Shown here: one piece after another, positions 53,899 through 64,000 of the stretch | How positions within the stretch are numbered: position 1 is the stretch's first letter | How the letters are laid out: each line of letters begins with the position of its first letter | NCBI GenBank assembly: GCA_037127255.1 | Contig: JBANSL010000014.1 | Span: 64,681,646 to 64,745,645 of the forward strand | DNA from: Persicaria tinctoria | Taxonomy: Eukaryota > Streptophyta > Magnoliopsida > Caryophyllales > Polygonaceae | DNA length: 64,000 nt | Reading direction: 5' to 3' | Position numbers and translations under genes: made by a program | The notes under the pieces: model-generated | What the model was told of the DNA's origin: nothing | The model's input: the letters and a program-made list of their open reading frames with translations, nothing else | Database searches by the model: none

Positions 53899-54150
53899 AT
53901 GGCAGCGCACCACCAGGCAGTGATGGAGATGGACTCTGACACGGACTCGGTAACATCGATGCCGCGCGCGCTCGATTCACAAAGGGGCGGCGGCGGGGGG
54001 TAACGAAGACCACCACCACCAAGCACCGCGAATCCACCTCATGTGCAGCTTCAGCGGGAAGATCTTCTCCCACCCCAACGACAACCAGCTTCGCAATATT
54101 GGCGAAAACACTCAGATTGTCGACGTAAGTCGCTCATCCAGCTTTGGCTC
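53899..54150 (+). pseudogene. PB1-domain protein gene, 5' fragment with frameshift
   Basis: ATG at 53899 opens MAAHHQAVMEMDSDTDSV. After a one-base shift in the GCGCGCGC run near 53960 the other frame reads APRIHLMCSFSGKIFSHP, DNQLRNIGENTQIV and SRSSSFGSL. This is the start of a plant PB1 domain (typically [23 protein letters not shown]), a ubiquitin-like protein interaction module found for example in Raf-like kinases. In the first frame the shift leads to a TAA at 54001. A GAC|GTAAGT donor-like site is at 54124. The rest of the gene is missing: from about 54150 the sequence belongs to an unrelated gene on the other strand. A Copia insertion lies 10 bp before the ATG. Confidence 0.75.
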
Positions 54151-54304
54151 CCTTGTCGGCAACCACCGCCGTCCGGAAGGCCGTAGAGGCGGTGGTCCGG
54201 TTGGAGCAGATGGGGCTGTCTCCGGGGCCGGAGATCTCGGGGTAGAAGGTGTAGTTCTCGGCACGGAAGAAGCATTCGTCGAGGAAGATGCGGCCGCCGG
54301 TGAA
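54150..54304 (-). pseudogene. cysteine-rich receptor-like kinase (DUF26/Gnk2), 3' part of split fragment
   Basis: Continuing from 62410-62298 across the nested insertion, the minus strand reads FTGGRIFLDECFFRAENYTF and then PGDSPICSNRTT and TAFRTAVV. GRIFLDGCFLRYDNYSF followed by a later Cys is characteristic of the extracellular DUF26 (Gnk2) domain of CRK proteins, which sit at the plasma membrane. The transmembrane and kinase parts are absent. It abuts the PB1 fragment head-to-head, so both appear to be remnants of a rearranged locus. Confidence 0.75.
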
Positions 54305-55233
54305 GGGGATGTAACAGTCCAGATATAAATACCCGGGTTACGCTTCGAAGGTCGGATACCTTTGTTTGCATCTTGCAATCCAGGTACGGGTTGAGGTTTC
54401 AAATCTCTTTAAACATTAGTAGGAAAGCGGGGATTTTGAACCCCAAAACCATCGTAGAACCGTTGGGTACCCTTAACCTGTCTTACTGGCTAAGTCGTAG
54501 AAATTCATTTAAGGAAAGCGAAATGGAGAACAAAGATAAAGTACAACTCGCCACGGCAGAGCCGGGTCAAAACCAAAACCATAAGTATACTTGATTCCCA
54601 CTTAGCCAAGTTAGCGGGTTAGACCGGTTCTTCGATTTTGCCCACAGAGATTCGCCATCATAGAAGCATGGAGCAAGCAAGAAGCAAGTATCTAACACTA
54701 TCCACGAAGTGAGGCCCAGTATTCGCCTGTGGGCCCTAAAGACCGCACTGAGGCCAATTAACATGCCTATACCTAGATAAAGGATGGTCTAATGCAGTGC
54801 AAGATTTAAACACGCAAGTCATGCTTATCAGGATATATAAATATAAGTGCAGAAAGACTGTAAAGGCGCCCAAAGAATGCCAAGTGGCATATCCCTCTCC
54901 TACTCTGCCCTCTTTTTCATGAGCGGACCTGGCCAGTACGGTACCCATTGCTGGCGGGTAAGACGGGGATCTCGCGGCTCTGATGATGTCGAGGGACTCT
55001 TGGGCCGGCTCCTGGGCTTCGTTGAGGTTCTTGGATGCTGCTGTTATTTCTCGGATGATGGTGGAGCTCGTTTTGCTGCGAGGACAGGGGAGCTTGGGTG
55101 GCCGCTACTAGCGGAGATCGACGAGGATGAGAGGAGAACGGTGGCGCTCAGGTGGTGGTTATCTGGGTTGTTGCAGAACGTGAGACGGAAGGGAGAGTAA
55201 GGACAATCCTCTGGGCTTTCTGGAGGAAATTGT

Positions 55234-57184
55234 TGTTGGGTTTCCTCCTATATGGGGAAGAGTCCAATGGACTAGTTTACCATATGATTTTTACCATGTG
55301 AAGTGTTACCCTCCTCCATTATAAAAGGGGTGCCTTTCCATTTGGGAAAGTAAGAGAGAGAAAACAAAGAGTGAGAAAGGGAGAAAAAGAGAGAGCTTGG
55401 AGATTTTTCGTATGCCCTTGTTCAGCCCATTTTGAAGTGCCCCGATCGACGACCAAACGACCTCCGATTGGGACGATTTTCTGGTATGTTGTTCACCTCA
55501 TCATAGGCTTCATTTTGTACGGTTGAATCGTCGTTTTGAGCCTCCAATCTCATATCCACTTTGCCGGTGTCCTCTCTTAGGTTTTGTTATTTCCACCAAT
55601 TGGGTGATGAAAATTGGAGATTTGGCCAAGCTTGTTGATGCTTGATGATGTTGTATGCCTCTAGCTTTGTCTAGGGAAGATTGTACCCACTTGTTATTGT
55701 TGATAGTGGAAGTTTCTTGCTCCCGTGGTTTTTTCCCGTTTTGGGGTTTTTCACGTAAATTTAGTGTTCTTTGTGTTTGATTATTTTATCTTCTGTTTGT
55801 GTCTGATTGTTGGTTTGGGTTGCTTGAGTTTGGCTCTCTGGTTTTGATAGAGTCTATTTTACTCCTATATTTGCATATTATTTTAGATCATTTTAATGCA
55901 TATTTTATATATTTTATAGTTAATTTTTATTTTATGATTATCGGAGTCTACACTAGTATTTTTATATATTTCAGGTATTTTCGGGTTGGATCGTATGAAT
56001 TCGGAGATCGACGGACTATTTTACAATTTGGAAGACAAGAGGTCGGCGTGGATCGATACTTGGGCTGATTAATTCGAGCTTACTAGTTGGGCCGATGGAA
56101 GGAGTCATGTGGCGTGCAACTTGCAATTGATATTGATGCGTTCTTTCATACATGTTATTGTTATCATTATATCTTAGATTCAAATTAGATATATTAGGAG
56201 ATCGGTAGGATTAGTTATATATTAATATTATATATCTTTACTAGGATAGATAGATTAGGATATGTTTATTATATATACACATTCGTTCATACGGCATGGG
56301 GAGGAGGCCTTACGTGAGTATACGGCCGAGGCCGACTACAGTTTACATTCCTCTTAGTATTTTGTTTTATTTTTATGGAGGTCTAAACTCTCCCGTTTCG
56401 TCTACAATTTGAAAGTTTATTTGGATTGATTGTGAGTTTCTAATTCTTGTTCTTTATTTCCTATATTAAATGTTTCGACTTCTTCGTGCTTGAATGTTTG
56501 ATTGTTTTATTCTATCTAGCCCGTGCAACTAGTTAGAATCAATTTAATTGCTAGGGTTTTGTAGATTCCTGGTTGTGAACCTTAACCCAAGTGGCAAACT
56601 TATTCCTTTAGGGCTAGTTGAACTAATTGAATGAGTAAGAAGTTGGATGTGTTGTTAAATCCCTCTTTAGGGACTGCAAATACCTTGGTTAATCTCTGAA
56701 CTTAAAGCTATCAATTGGGTTAAATCCTTCTTTAGGAATTGTTCGATTGATAAGGGTTTCTAGGACTGGTTGGACTAGTAACTATATTAGGTTGGGACAA
56801 GGGCATTCATAGGAAACCTAAAAGGACGAGAAGAAGTTACAAGGATCGTTTCAACCAACTAAAGTGGATATTTGTAGATGAAACTATTTTATTAATCGTT
56901 ATCTCCATTAATTTGTTTATAGTTTATTTTGTTTTCTTTCTTATTTCAATCACTCAAAACCCCCTGTTTCATATTAATTGGTAAATAAACTTAACTTGAG
57001 AATAACTTGATTCTCTGTGGGATCAACTCGTGCTTACCAGACTACATTAGTTAGGTAGGTTCGAATTTATTTTGATACTGGTTTACGCGACTAAAAATCG
57101 TCCATCAGGTTTACAGTTCTTGTCCGTCTCGATTCGTGTGTGTTAAAGGAATTTGTTTGACATCCCCTGCTTATCGGCACAACA
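55234..57184 (+). repeat. 5' LTR of the Tork-like element, interrupted by a solo LTR
   Basis: The LTR parts are 55234-55844 and 57113-57184, about 683 bp together, matching 61178-61858. A TATA motif ATTATAAAAGGGG lies at about 55318. Confidence 0.9.
55845..57107 (+). mobile_element. solo LTR nested in the 5' LTR of the Tork-like element
   Basis: It begins TGATAGAGTCTATTTTACTCC, ends CGTCCATCA, and is flanked by the perfect duplication GGTTT (55840-55844 and 57108-57112). The TGATAGAG start and the central GCTAGGGTTTTGTAGATTCC block also occur in the LTRs at 7433 and 9272, so it belongs to a related Athila/Tat-like family. Its position shows that it inserted after the Copia element. Confidence 0.88.
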
Positions 57185-57187
57185 GAC

Positions 57188-57199
57188 TGGTATCAGAGC
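57188..57199 (+). other. primer-binding site (initiator Met tRNA)
   Basis: TGGTATCAGAGC lies 3 bp after the end of the 5' LTR. Confidence 0.92.
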
Positions 57200-57208
57200 T
57201 TTTGGTTT

Positions 57209-60200
57209 ATGATGGAGGAAAATAACATTTTTCAGGGAATGATTGTGTTGAATTCGGGCAACTACTCTGATTGGAAGATAAAGATGGAAGATCTTTTGTA
57301 TGTGAAAGATTTGTATGAGCCGATTGTGCACAAAGAGATTCCAACGGGTGTCGTTGATGTTGAATGGAAGATTCTGAATCGAAAAGTGGTAGCTACGATC
57401 AGACAATTTTTTGATGTGAGTGTGCTTCAGCATATTGCCAATGAAACGAATGCTTATGAGTTATGGTATAAGCTTGAAGGGATGTATGAGAGAAAGAATG
57501 CTCTCAACAAGGCGTCATTGATGAGAAAGCTTGTGAAATTGGAGTACAAAGATGGTGAGAGCATTGTTGTGCATTTTAGCACATTTCAGGGCTTTGTGAA
57601 TCAGTTGGCTTCTGCGAAGATGTCGTTAGATGATGAGTTGCATGCTCTACTACTACTCTCCTCATTGCCGGATAGTTGGGGTACACTTGTCGTGTCAAAA
57701 GTAATTCCGCTTCGGAAGGCAAGCTGAATATGGAATGTGTGAAGGCTAGTCTTTTGAACGAAGAGACTAGAAGGAAGGAGATGGGTGTCTCCTCACAGTC
57801 AGAGGCTAATGTGACGCAGGGTTCTGGTAACAACAGAGGAAGGAGTAAGCAACGATAGCAGCAGAACATAGACAAGTCCAAAGGGAGATCGAAGTCTAGA
57901 AGCAAGTACATTTGCTATTATTGTGAGAAGCCGGGTCACTTTCAAAAGTATTGCCGAAATTTCAAGAGGGAAAAAGGAAAAGAACCTGAGAAGTCGGAGA
58001 TGTCGAGAAATCAAGAAGATAAAGACACTGCTGCTCTTACAATCAGTGATGAAATAGTGGAGTCGTTTGTGGTGGCTGATGAAGGTTCCTTGAATCTTGC
58101 AAGTGATGAGTGCACTTGGATTGTTGATTCAGCTGCTTCATATCACATTACTCCACACAAGGAGTGCTTCTCTTCTTACACTTGTGGAGAATTTGGTTGT
58201 GTGAGGATGGGAAATGATGGCGTGTCCAATGTTGTTGGCATGAGCACAGTTTTTTTTGTTGACATCCACTGGTTGCAGTTTGATTTTGATTTTGAGAAAT
58301 GTTCGCCATGTTCTTGATAGGTATGCTCAAAATACACAAGGCGGTGTTTGGAAGTGCTCCAAGGGGAACTTGATTGTAGCTCGGGCAAAGAAGCAGAATA
58401 CCATGTATGTGATGCAAGCCAAGATCTGCAGAGAAGAAGCAAATGTGATTGATGATGGTGCCGGAGAGCTATGACACAAGCGGCTTGGACACATTAGCGA
58501 GCGGGGTTTGCAAATGCTTGCCAAGAAGGACATTCTCCCGGATTTGCAAGGTATTTCTCTCAAACCTTGTGTTGATTGTCTAGCTGGAAAGCAACATCGA
58601 ATAGCATTTCATACTCGACCTCCATCTAGAATAAAGCATGCATTAGATAATGTTCATACTGATGTGTGCTCTATGGATTGCAAGTCACATGGTGGTGCAC
58701 AATATTTTGTCACTTTTATTGATGACTATTCTAGAAAATTGTGGGCTTTTGTGTTGAAAAGCAAAGATCAGGTTCTGACATTTTTGAAGGTGTTCCAAGC
58801 CAGAGTTGAACGAGAGACTGGTTTGAAGTTGAAGTGTGTCAGATCAGATAATAGTGGAGAGTACAGGGGTCCGTTTGAGCAGTATTGCAAGAGTCAAGGC
58901 ATTAGGCTTGAGAAAACAGTTCCGAAGACGCCACAACTAAATGGGCTCGCAGAAAGGATGAACAGAACCATAGCAGAAAGAGTCGGAAGTATGTTTTCGA
59001 CTGCAAAGCTGCCAAAGTCCTATTGGGCGGAGGCAATGTTGAATGCTGTGTATCTCATCAATCGCTCACCTTCAGTTCCTCTTGATGGTGATGTTCCACA
59101 TAGGGTTTGGACTGGAAGAGATGTTTCGTTCCAACATTTGAGAGTCTTTGGATGCCTAGCATATGTTCATGTTGCTAGAGATCAGAGATCCAAGCTTGAT
59201 AGCAAGACAAAGCCATGCATCTTCCTAGGGTACTCAGAGGATGAATTTGGGTACATATTGTGGGATCTTACAGACAAGAAAGTTGTCAGAAGTAGAGATG
59301 TTGTGTTCATGGAAGACAAGACTATTGATGATTGGAAGCTCCTGCAACCGTCGTCTTCTTCTCATGATCCAGTCACCTTTGATCCCGTTTTTCCTCAAGT
59401 TATGCAGAGAAGTTCAGTTCAGAATCAGCACAAAGATGAGCATGATGATGGTGATGGTGATCCGCCAGAAGTTCCACAACCTCAACAAGAGGAGCCCCCT
59501 ATCCAACGTGAAGTTGAGTTAAGAAGATCCACCAGAGAGAGACAGACTTCCTCCCGATACTCAACCAACGATTATGTGTTGTTGACTGATTCAGGAGAGC
59601 CTGAATGCTATGAAGAAGGTATGTCAAATGTGCATCAGAAGAAGTGGTACAATGCCATGCGAGATGAGATGAGTTCCTTGCATGAGAACCACACCTATGA
59701 CTTGGTGAAATTGCCTAAGGGCAAGAAAGCTCTCAAGAACAAGTGGGTTTTTCGTTTGAAGTCTGAGAAGATGGTACACCTCCCAGGTTCAAAGACAGAG
59801 TTGTGGTGAAGGGTTTTGAGCAGAAAAAGGGTGTTGATTTCGATGAGATTTTCTCTCCGGTTTTGAAGATGTCATCCATCCGGGTTGTTCTAGGCATGGC
59901 TGCTAGCATGGACCTAGAGGTCGAGCAGCTTGATGTGAAAATCGCCTTCCTTCATGGTGATTTGGAAGAAGAAATTTACATGGAGCAACCTGAAGGTTTT
60001 GAAGTCAAGGGAAAATAGAAGATGGTTTGTCGTCTCAGAAAGAGCTTGTATGGTTTGAAACAAGCGCCTCGGCAATGGTACAAGAAGTTCGAGTCTTTTA
60101 TGATCGACCAGAAATTCCACAAGACACATGCCGATCACTGCGTGTTTGGGAAGAATTATGCCGAAGGTGACTTTCTGATTCTCTTGCTTTATGTGGATGA

Positions 60201-61161
60201 TATGCTTATTGTTGGTCGGGATACCAACAAGATTGCTAGTTTGAAGACTGCATTGAAGAAGTCCTTTGCTATGAAGGACCTTGGTCCTGCAAGACAGATT
60301 TTGGGTATGCAGATTACCCGTGACAGAAAGAATCAGAAGTTGTGAATATCACAAGAAAGATACATTGAGAAGGTGGTGCAAAGATTCAACATGGACAAGG
60401 TTAAACCCGTGAGTTCTCCACTTGCAGTGAACATGAAGCTGAGTTCTGATTAGTGTCCTACAAGTGAGAAAGAGAAACAGGAGATGAAGAAGGTGTCGTA
60501 TGCTTCAGTCGTTGGTAGTCTGATGTATGTCATGGTTTGCACTAGGCCAGACATCGCCTATGGAGTTGGGGTTATCAATAGGTTTATGAGTAATCCTGGA
60601 AATGAGCATTGGGCAGTTGTGAAATGGATTCTCAAGTATCTCAGAGGCACTTTGAGAGTGTGTTTGTGCTTTGGTCCTAGAAAACCTATGCTTGATGGTT
60701 TTACAGATGCAGACATGTCAGGTGATATTGACACGAGCCGATCCACATATGGATATCTGATTACATTCGCAGGGGGAGTAGTATCATGGAAATCAAGACT
60801 GTAGAAGTGTGTTGCTCTGTCAATGACAGAAGCAGAGTATATGGCTGCAGTTGAAGCTGGTAAGGAGCTGATATGGATTAGAGACTTCCTAGATGAGTTG
60901 GGAGTGGAGCAAGCTTGCTACCTACTCTATTGTGACAATCAGAGTGTCATCCATCTTGCTAAGAATGCCGCCTACCATTCTCGAACAAAGCACATCCGGA
61001 GAAGGTATCATTGGCTTCGAGAAAGAGTAGAAGATGAAGATTTTGAGCTCATGAAGATCCACACAAATGACAACGGATCAGATATGCTGACGAAGACTTT
61101 GTCAAAGGAGAAGCTCATCAAGTGCTGCTCAAAGGCGGGCTTGCTCGAGCCCCCCATATAG
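57209..61161 (+). pseudogene. Tork-like Copia gag-pol polyprotein, multiply broken
   Basis: Gag starts at ATG 57209 (SGNYSDWKIKMEDLL). The frame shifts near 57690, and a zinc knuckle CYYCEKPGHFQKYC follows at about 57910. Next come the protease (WIVDSAASYHITP), the pre-integrase module (HKRLGH, CVDCLAGKQH), and the integrase core (DVCSMDCKSHGG, VRSDNSGEY, PQLNGLAERMN). A further frameshift near 59790 leads into the RT with intact YVDD at about 60191-60202, then RNase H (DADMSGDID, TEAEYMAA, CDNQSVI), ending at 61161. In-frame stops lie at 57859 (TAG), 58472 (TGA in the LWHKR motif), 60016 (TAG), 60343 (TGA), about 60451 (TAG) and 60802 (TAG). There is also a frame break near 58265-58310. The copy cannot make a full polyprotein. 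Confidence 0.9.
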
Positions 61162-61177
61162 GATTGAGGGGAAGCTA
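61162..61177 (+). other. polypurine tract of the Tork-like element
   Basis: GGATTGAGGGGAAGC precedes the 3' LTR by 2 bp and would prime plus-strand synthesis. Confidence 0.75.
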
Positions 61178-61858
61178 TGTTGGGTTTCCTCCTATATGGG
61201 GAAGAGTCCCACTAGTTTACCAAATGGTTTTTACCATGTGAAGTTTTAGAATCCTCCATTATAAAAGGGATACCTTTCCATTTGGGAAAGTAAGAGATAG
61301 AAAACAAAGAGTGAGAAAGGAAGAAAAAGAGAGAGCTTGGAGGTTTTTCGTATGCCCTTGTTCATCCCATTTTAAAGTGCCCCGATCGACGACCAAACGA
61401 GCTTCGATTGGGACGATTTTATGGTATGTTGTTCACCTCATCATAGGCTTCATTTTGTACGGTTGGGTCGTCTTTTTGAGCCTCCAATCTCATATTCCCT
61501 TTGCTAGTGTCATCTCTTGGGTTTTGTTGATTTGCACCAATTGGGTGGTGAAAATTGGAGATTTGGCCAAGCTTGTTGATGCTTGATGATGTTGTATGCC
61601 TCTAGCTTTGTCTAGGAAAGATTGTACACACTTGTTATTGTTGATAGTGGAAGTTTCTGGCTCCCGTGGTTTTTTCCCCGTTTTGGGGTTTTCCACGTAA
61701 ATTTGGTGTTCTTTGTGCTTGGTTATTTTATCTTCTGTTTGTGTCTGATTGATGGTTTGGGTTGCTTGAGTTTGGCTCTCTGCTTTACAGTTCTTTGCCG
61801 TCCCGATTTGTGTGTGTTAAAGGGGTTTGTCTGACGTCCCCTGCTTACCGGCACAACA
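61178..61858 (+). repeat. 3' LTR of the Tork-like element
   Basis: This 681-bp repeat starts TGTTGGGTTTCC and ends CACAACA. The TATA motif ATTATAAAAGGG lies near 61260. It is uninterrupted, unlike the 5' LTR. Confidence 0.9.
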
Positions 61859-62297
61859 ATTGTTGCGAGAGAGTGAGGCAGAGGTGGGAGTGCTTTTGTG
61901 TGTGTCCTTGTGGGTTGTTTAAAAAGAAGACAAAATGGATAACTATGAATTTCAATTGGCAGTCCTGGAAAAAAATAAATAGAATTGTTCCCCACAAAAG
62001 AATTCAAGATAGCGGAAAATAGACTCGAAACCCGCCCGCTCGATCAAATCTCGACTAAATCAGATTTAAATCAAATTTTCAATTCATTTTCAAGATAATC
62101 GGAATTAAATTAATTTTTATCAAAACTCGGAGCTTGAAAGCATAATTAAAATCTCAAATCTTAAAACGATGCCGGAATGACTTTAAAAATCAAAACTTGC
62201 GCTCGAGGATGACTTTTCTCCCATTTTTACCGATCGAATAAAATAATAATTTATTTAATCAAAATAATATTAAAATATATTAGGCTTTTACAGGGGA

Positions 62298-62410
62298 AGC
62301 CCTGAGGGAGAACAGTGCGGGCCTCGGAGAAGCAGAACTAGCAATCGAAGAGGGAGAGGTCGTCGTAGCACTAGGCGAGGGAGAACGAGAACTGAGAGCG
62401 TGGAAAAAGA
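62298..62410 (-). pseudogene. cysteine-rich receptor-like kinase (DUF26/Gnk2), 5' part of split fragment
   Basis: The minus strand reads CYDDLSLFDC, a stop codon, then FCFSEARTVLPQGFP. The spacing Cys-X8-Cys-X2-Cys is the DUF26 core signature. A TAG occupies the first X2 position, a second TAG stands just before the first Cys, and a Gly replaces the following conserved Cys (QCFP in relatives). After removal of the solo LTR and one GGGGA it joins 54304 in frame. Confidence 0.75.
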
Positions 62411-62636
62411 GAGGTGTAATTATATCAAGGGTACTTTGGGTATTGTTAAAATTTGTTGGACAAATACTAATAAATGGGATTAGGGTGGACAATTAGTAAA
62501 TAGGTTTATGGAAATGGATAATCGGCCAAATATCTTCTTATTACTTTCCCATCTATTAATATATATTATTCGACTTTTTAATACATTTTCAAAGAAAATA
62601 AAAATATATAAAATATGAAATCTTTTTAAATTCATT
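62411..62636. other. AT-rich sequence between the CRK fragment and a dispersed repeat
   Basis: No gene or transposon end is recognised. Confidence 0.5.
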
Positions 62637-63305
62637 TTTTTAAAATAATATTGAGTTTTTAAATATAATATTATTTTAAAAAGTTAATATTGCACGTATT
62701 ATTCTGCTAAAAATATTTAATTAAATAAAAAAATTAATATTTTCTTCAATATATTTAAAAAAACATTATTTTTAATATATACCTATAAATACAAATTTCT
62801 CTTTTTTTAATAATTTTTATTTTTCTTAATTTTTTTATACTAAAAATGAATATTTAAATTAGAAATTTGAATTTTTTTCTAATATTTTTAAACAAAAAAT
62901 AATTTTAATATATACCTCTAAAAAATTGTCTTAAATATTTAGCGTGTGATTTAGTTAACTAGACTTATAGAAAAATCTAATTAGGTAATTAGACCTTTTT
63001 AAAAATAAATTTGGTGGGATAGAGCCTTCCCCAAATAGAGTATATATTAAATAATTAATGATTAACTGTTTGACCATCGATTGGTCAACGATTGATCATT
63101 TACAGGTCAACGTTGACCAACTCATTTGGATTTTTTTTAGTGATACCATTTTTTTATCGGTTTGATGCCTTTTTATTATATTTTATTTTCACTTTAATGC
63201 CACTTTTCTAATGAAATGATTTGATGACACTTTTTTAATGTTACTTTTTTTAAACCTTGATGACATTTTCTTCTTTAATGTGATTCAACTTTTTCAAAGT
63301 ATTCA
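62637..63305 (+). repeat. AT-rich dispersed repeat with GATGACATTTTTT motifs, copy 2
   Basis: It matches 47944-48700 from TTTTTAAATATAATATTA through the GGTCAACGATTGATCA and GTCAACGTTGACC block to CAACTTTTTCAAAGT. It then leaves the match abruptly. Confidence 0.8.
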
Positions 63306-63689
63306 ATTTTTTCTTCTTCTTTTATATTTAGAAGAGGAATGAAAAACTCTATCAGATCTGAATTACTAAGGATGATGAAGATGATGAACCCATTAGAAGG
63401 GGATAATTTTCATTCTCTCAGATGTATTGTCATGTTTTGTAGTGTTTTTTTACTTAAGTGATGTTGTTGATGTAGTTTGGCTTGTCCTAAAGTGAGGAAA
63501 TATCAACATCATCCGAGGTTAATAAAAATAGGTGTCTTGTTCTTTGTTTATTGCTTCCTAGTTATGTGATAACATGGTTTTTAACTCAACTTGTGTTTTG
63601 GTACACAACTGGTCCCAAGCCCGAAAAAAATGAGAAGGAGAGACATGTTGGATGGTATTTCATGATATTAGATTCTTAAATTTCATCAC
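63306..63689. other. unique centre between oppositely oriented repeat segments
   Basis: This stretch is less AT-rich and looks like transcript-derived or filler sequence. No recognisable protein lies on either strand. Confidence 0.4.
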
Positions 63690-64000
63690 AAATATGTCAA
63701 CAATAAAAATATCACCAATGAAGTGTAATCAAATTTTACGCTCATACGTTATCAATTGTATAAAAATATTACCAATAAAAATGTCATCACAAATGATTGA
63801 GATTAATAAAGTGTCATAACAAATGTCATCAATGAATAAAAATGTAATAAACATGTCATCACAAATGATTGCATCAATGATGTGTAATCAAAAACTTGTC
63901 ATCAGTTAATAAAGTAAAATCGATGAAAATATATCGATATACGATTGAATAAATTTAAAAAAGTGGCATCAAACGATTTGATTAAAAAAGTTGTATCAAA
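63690..64000 (-). repeat. inverted segment of the GATGACATTTTTT repeat, running off the window
   Basis: Read on the minus strand it matches 48740-48985, including AATCGTATATCGATATATTTTC and TTAACTGATGACAAGTTT. Together with 62637-63305 it suggests an element with long inverted arms whose right end lies beyond the window. Confidence 0.7.

Larger units (their letters stand above)
55234..61858 (+). mobile_element. Tork-like Copia retrotransposon, degenerate
   Basis: LTRs of about 681 bp start TGTTGGGTTTCC and end CGGCACAACA. They are flanked by the perfect duplication ATTGT (55229-55233 and 61859-61863). The order is LTR, Met primer-binding site, gag, protease, integrase, RT, RNase H, polypurine tract, LTR. 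The 5' LTR contains a nested solo LTR. The coding sequence is interrupted by several stops and at least two frameshifts. The LTRs differ at many sites, so this copy looks older than the Copia element at 39907. The motifs closely follow the Tnt1/Tork branch. Confidence 0.92.
54310..62292. mobile_element. solo LTR (Gypsy type, related to the LARD-like LTR) containing nested Copia elements
   Basis: It starts TGTAACAGTCCAGATATAAA, ends GGCTTTTACA, and is flanked by the perfect duplication GGGGA (54305-54309 and 62293-62297). The LTR itself is about 1.35 kb (54310-55233 and 61864-62292). The rest is a Copia element inserted later. The block CATCGTAGAACCGTTGGGTA and the end AATATTA...GGCTTTTACA parallel the ends of the 3.4-kb LTR at 20007-23394. 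It splits a CRK pseudogene in frame. Confidence 0.85.

Overview
This window is plant nuclear DNA, almost certainly from a flowering plant and probably a eudicot. The evidence is a CYP96A-type cytochrome P450, gene fragments of typical plant families (CLPR2, ZIP, receptor-like kinase, PB1, DUF26/CRK, LisH-HEAT), and a dense nest of plant Copia, Gypsy, CACTA, Mutator, Harbinger, Stowaway, Helitron and SINE elements. The species cannot be fixed from the sequence alone. Only one gene looks complete and intact: the single-exon P450 at 26410-27951 (+).

Left third (1-23394). A degenerate, tandemly duplicated exon of a CLPR2-like gene lies at the left edge, apparently inside a large CACTA element whose right end is at 7385. 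A second CACTA element (1465-6873, 3-bp duplication TGT) is inserted in it and carries fragments of a ZIP metal transporter and a receptor-like kinase. Next comes a Gypsy element reduced to two LTRs (7433-10626). It is fused directly to a minus-strand Gypsy element with 3.4-kb LTRs, a Met-type primer-binding site and a non-coding interior (10627-23394). That interior holds a solo LTR with a perfect target duplication.

Middle (23395-37740). This is AT-rich intergenic DNA with MITEs and a SINE, then the CYP96A gene. After it comes a Gypsy element of Athila/Tat character (29033-37735, duplication TCCTC). It has an Asp-tRNA primer-binding site and a gag-protease frame broken by three in-frame stops, and no reverse transcriptase or integrase is visible.

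Right third (37741-64000). Old genic sequence has been split repeatedly by insertions. An ATG-containing exon-like stretch is interrupted by a solo LTR (37833-39347, ATCTT). A Copia element (39907-44927, CTAAA) has a catalytic YVDD mutated to YVGD. The first exon of a LisH/HEAT (RELCH-like) gene follows, then a Harbinger-type MITE, a Mutator-like element with about 350-bp inverted arms and a 9-bp duplication, a Helitron and a Stowaway MITE. An internally deleted Copia element (51755-53883, TTGAG) sits 10 bp upstream of a PB1-domain gene start. Finally a CRK (DUF26) pseudogene is split by a three-level nest: a Gypsy-type solo LTR (54310-62292, GGGGA) contains a Tork-like Copia element (55234-61858, ATTGT), whose 5' LTR contains another solo LTR (55845-57107, GGTTT).

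The genes do not form a pathway. The window is mainly a record of nested insertion, deletion and gene-fragment capture, with exact target-site duplications that let the insertion order be reconstructed. I found no CRISPR array, rRNA gene or convincing functional tRNA. The Gypsy elements here are all non-autonomous (no pol seen), while the three Copia elements retain pol sequence.
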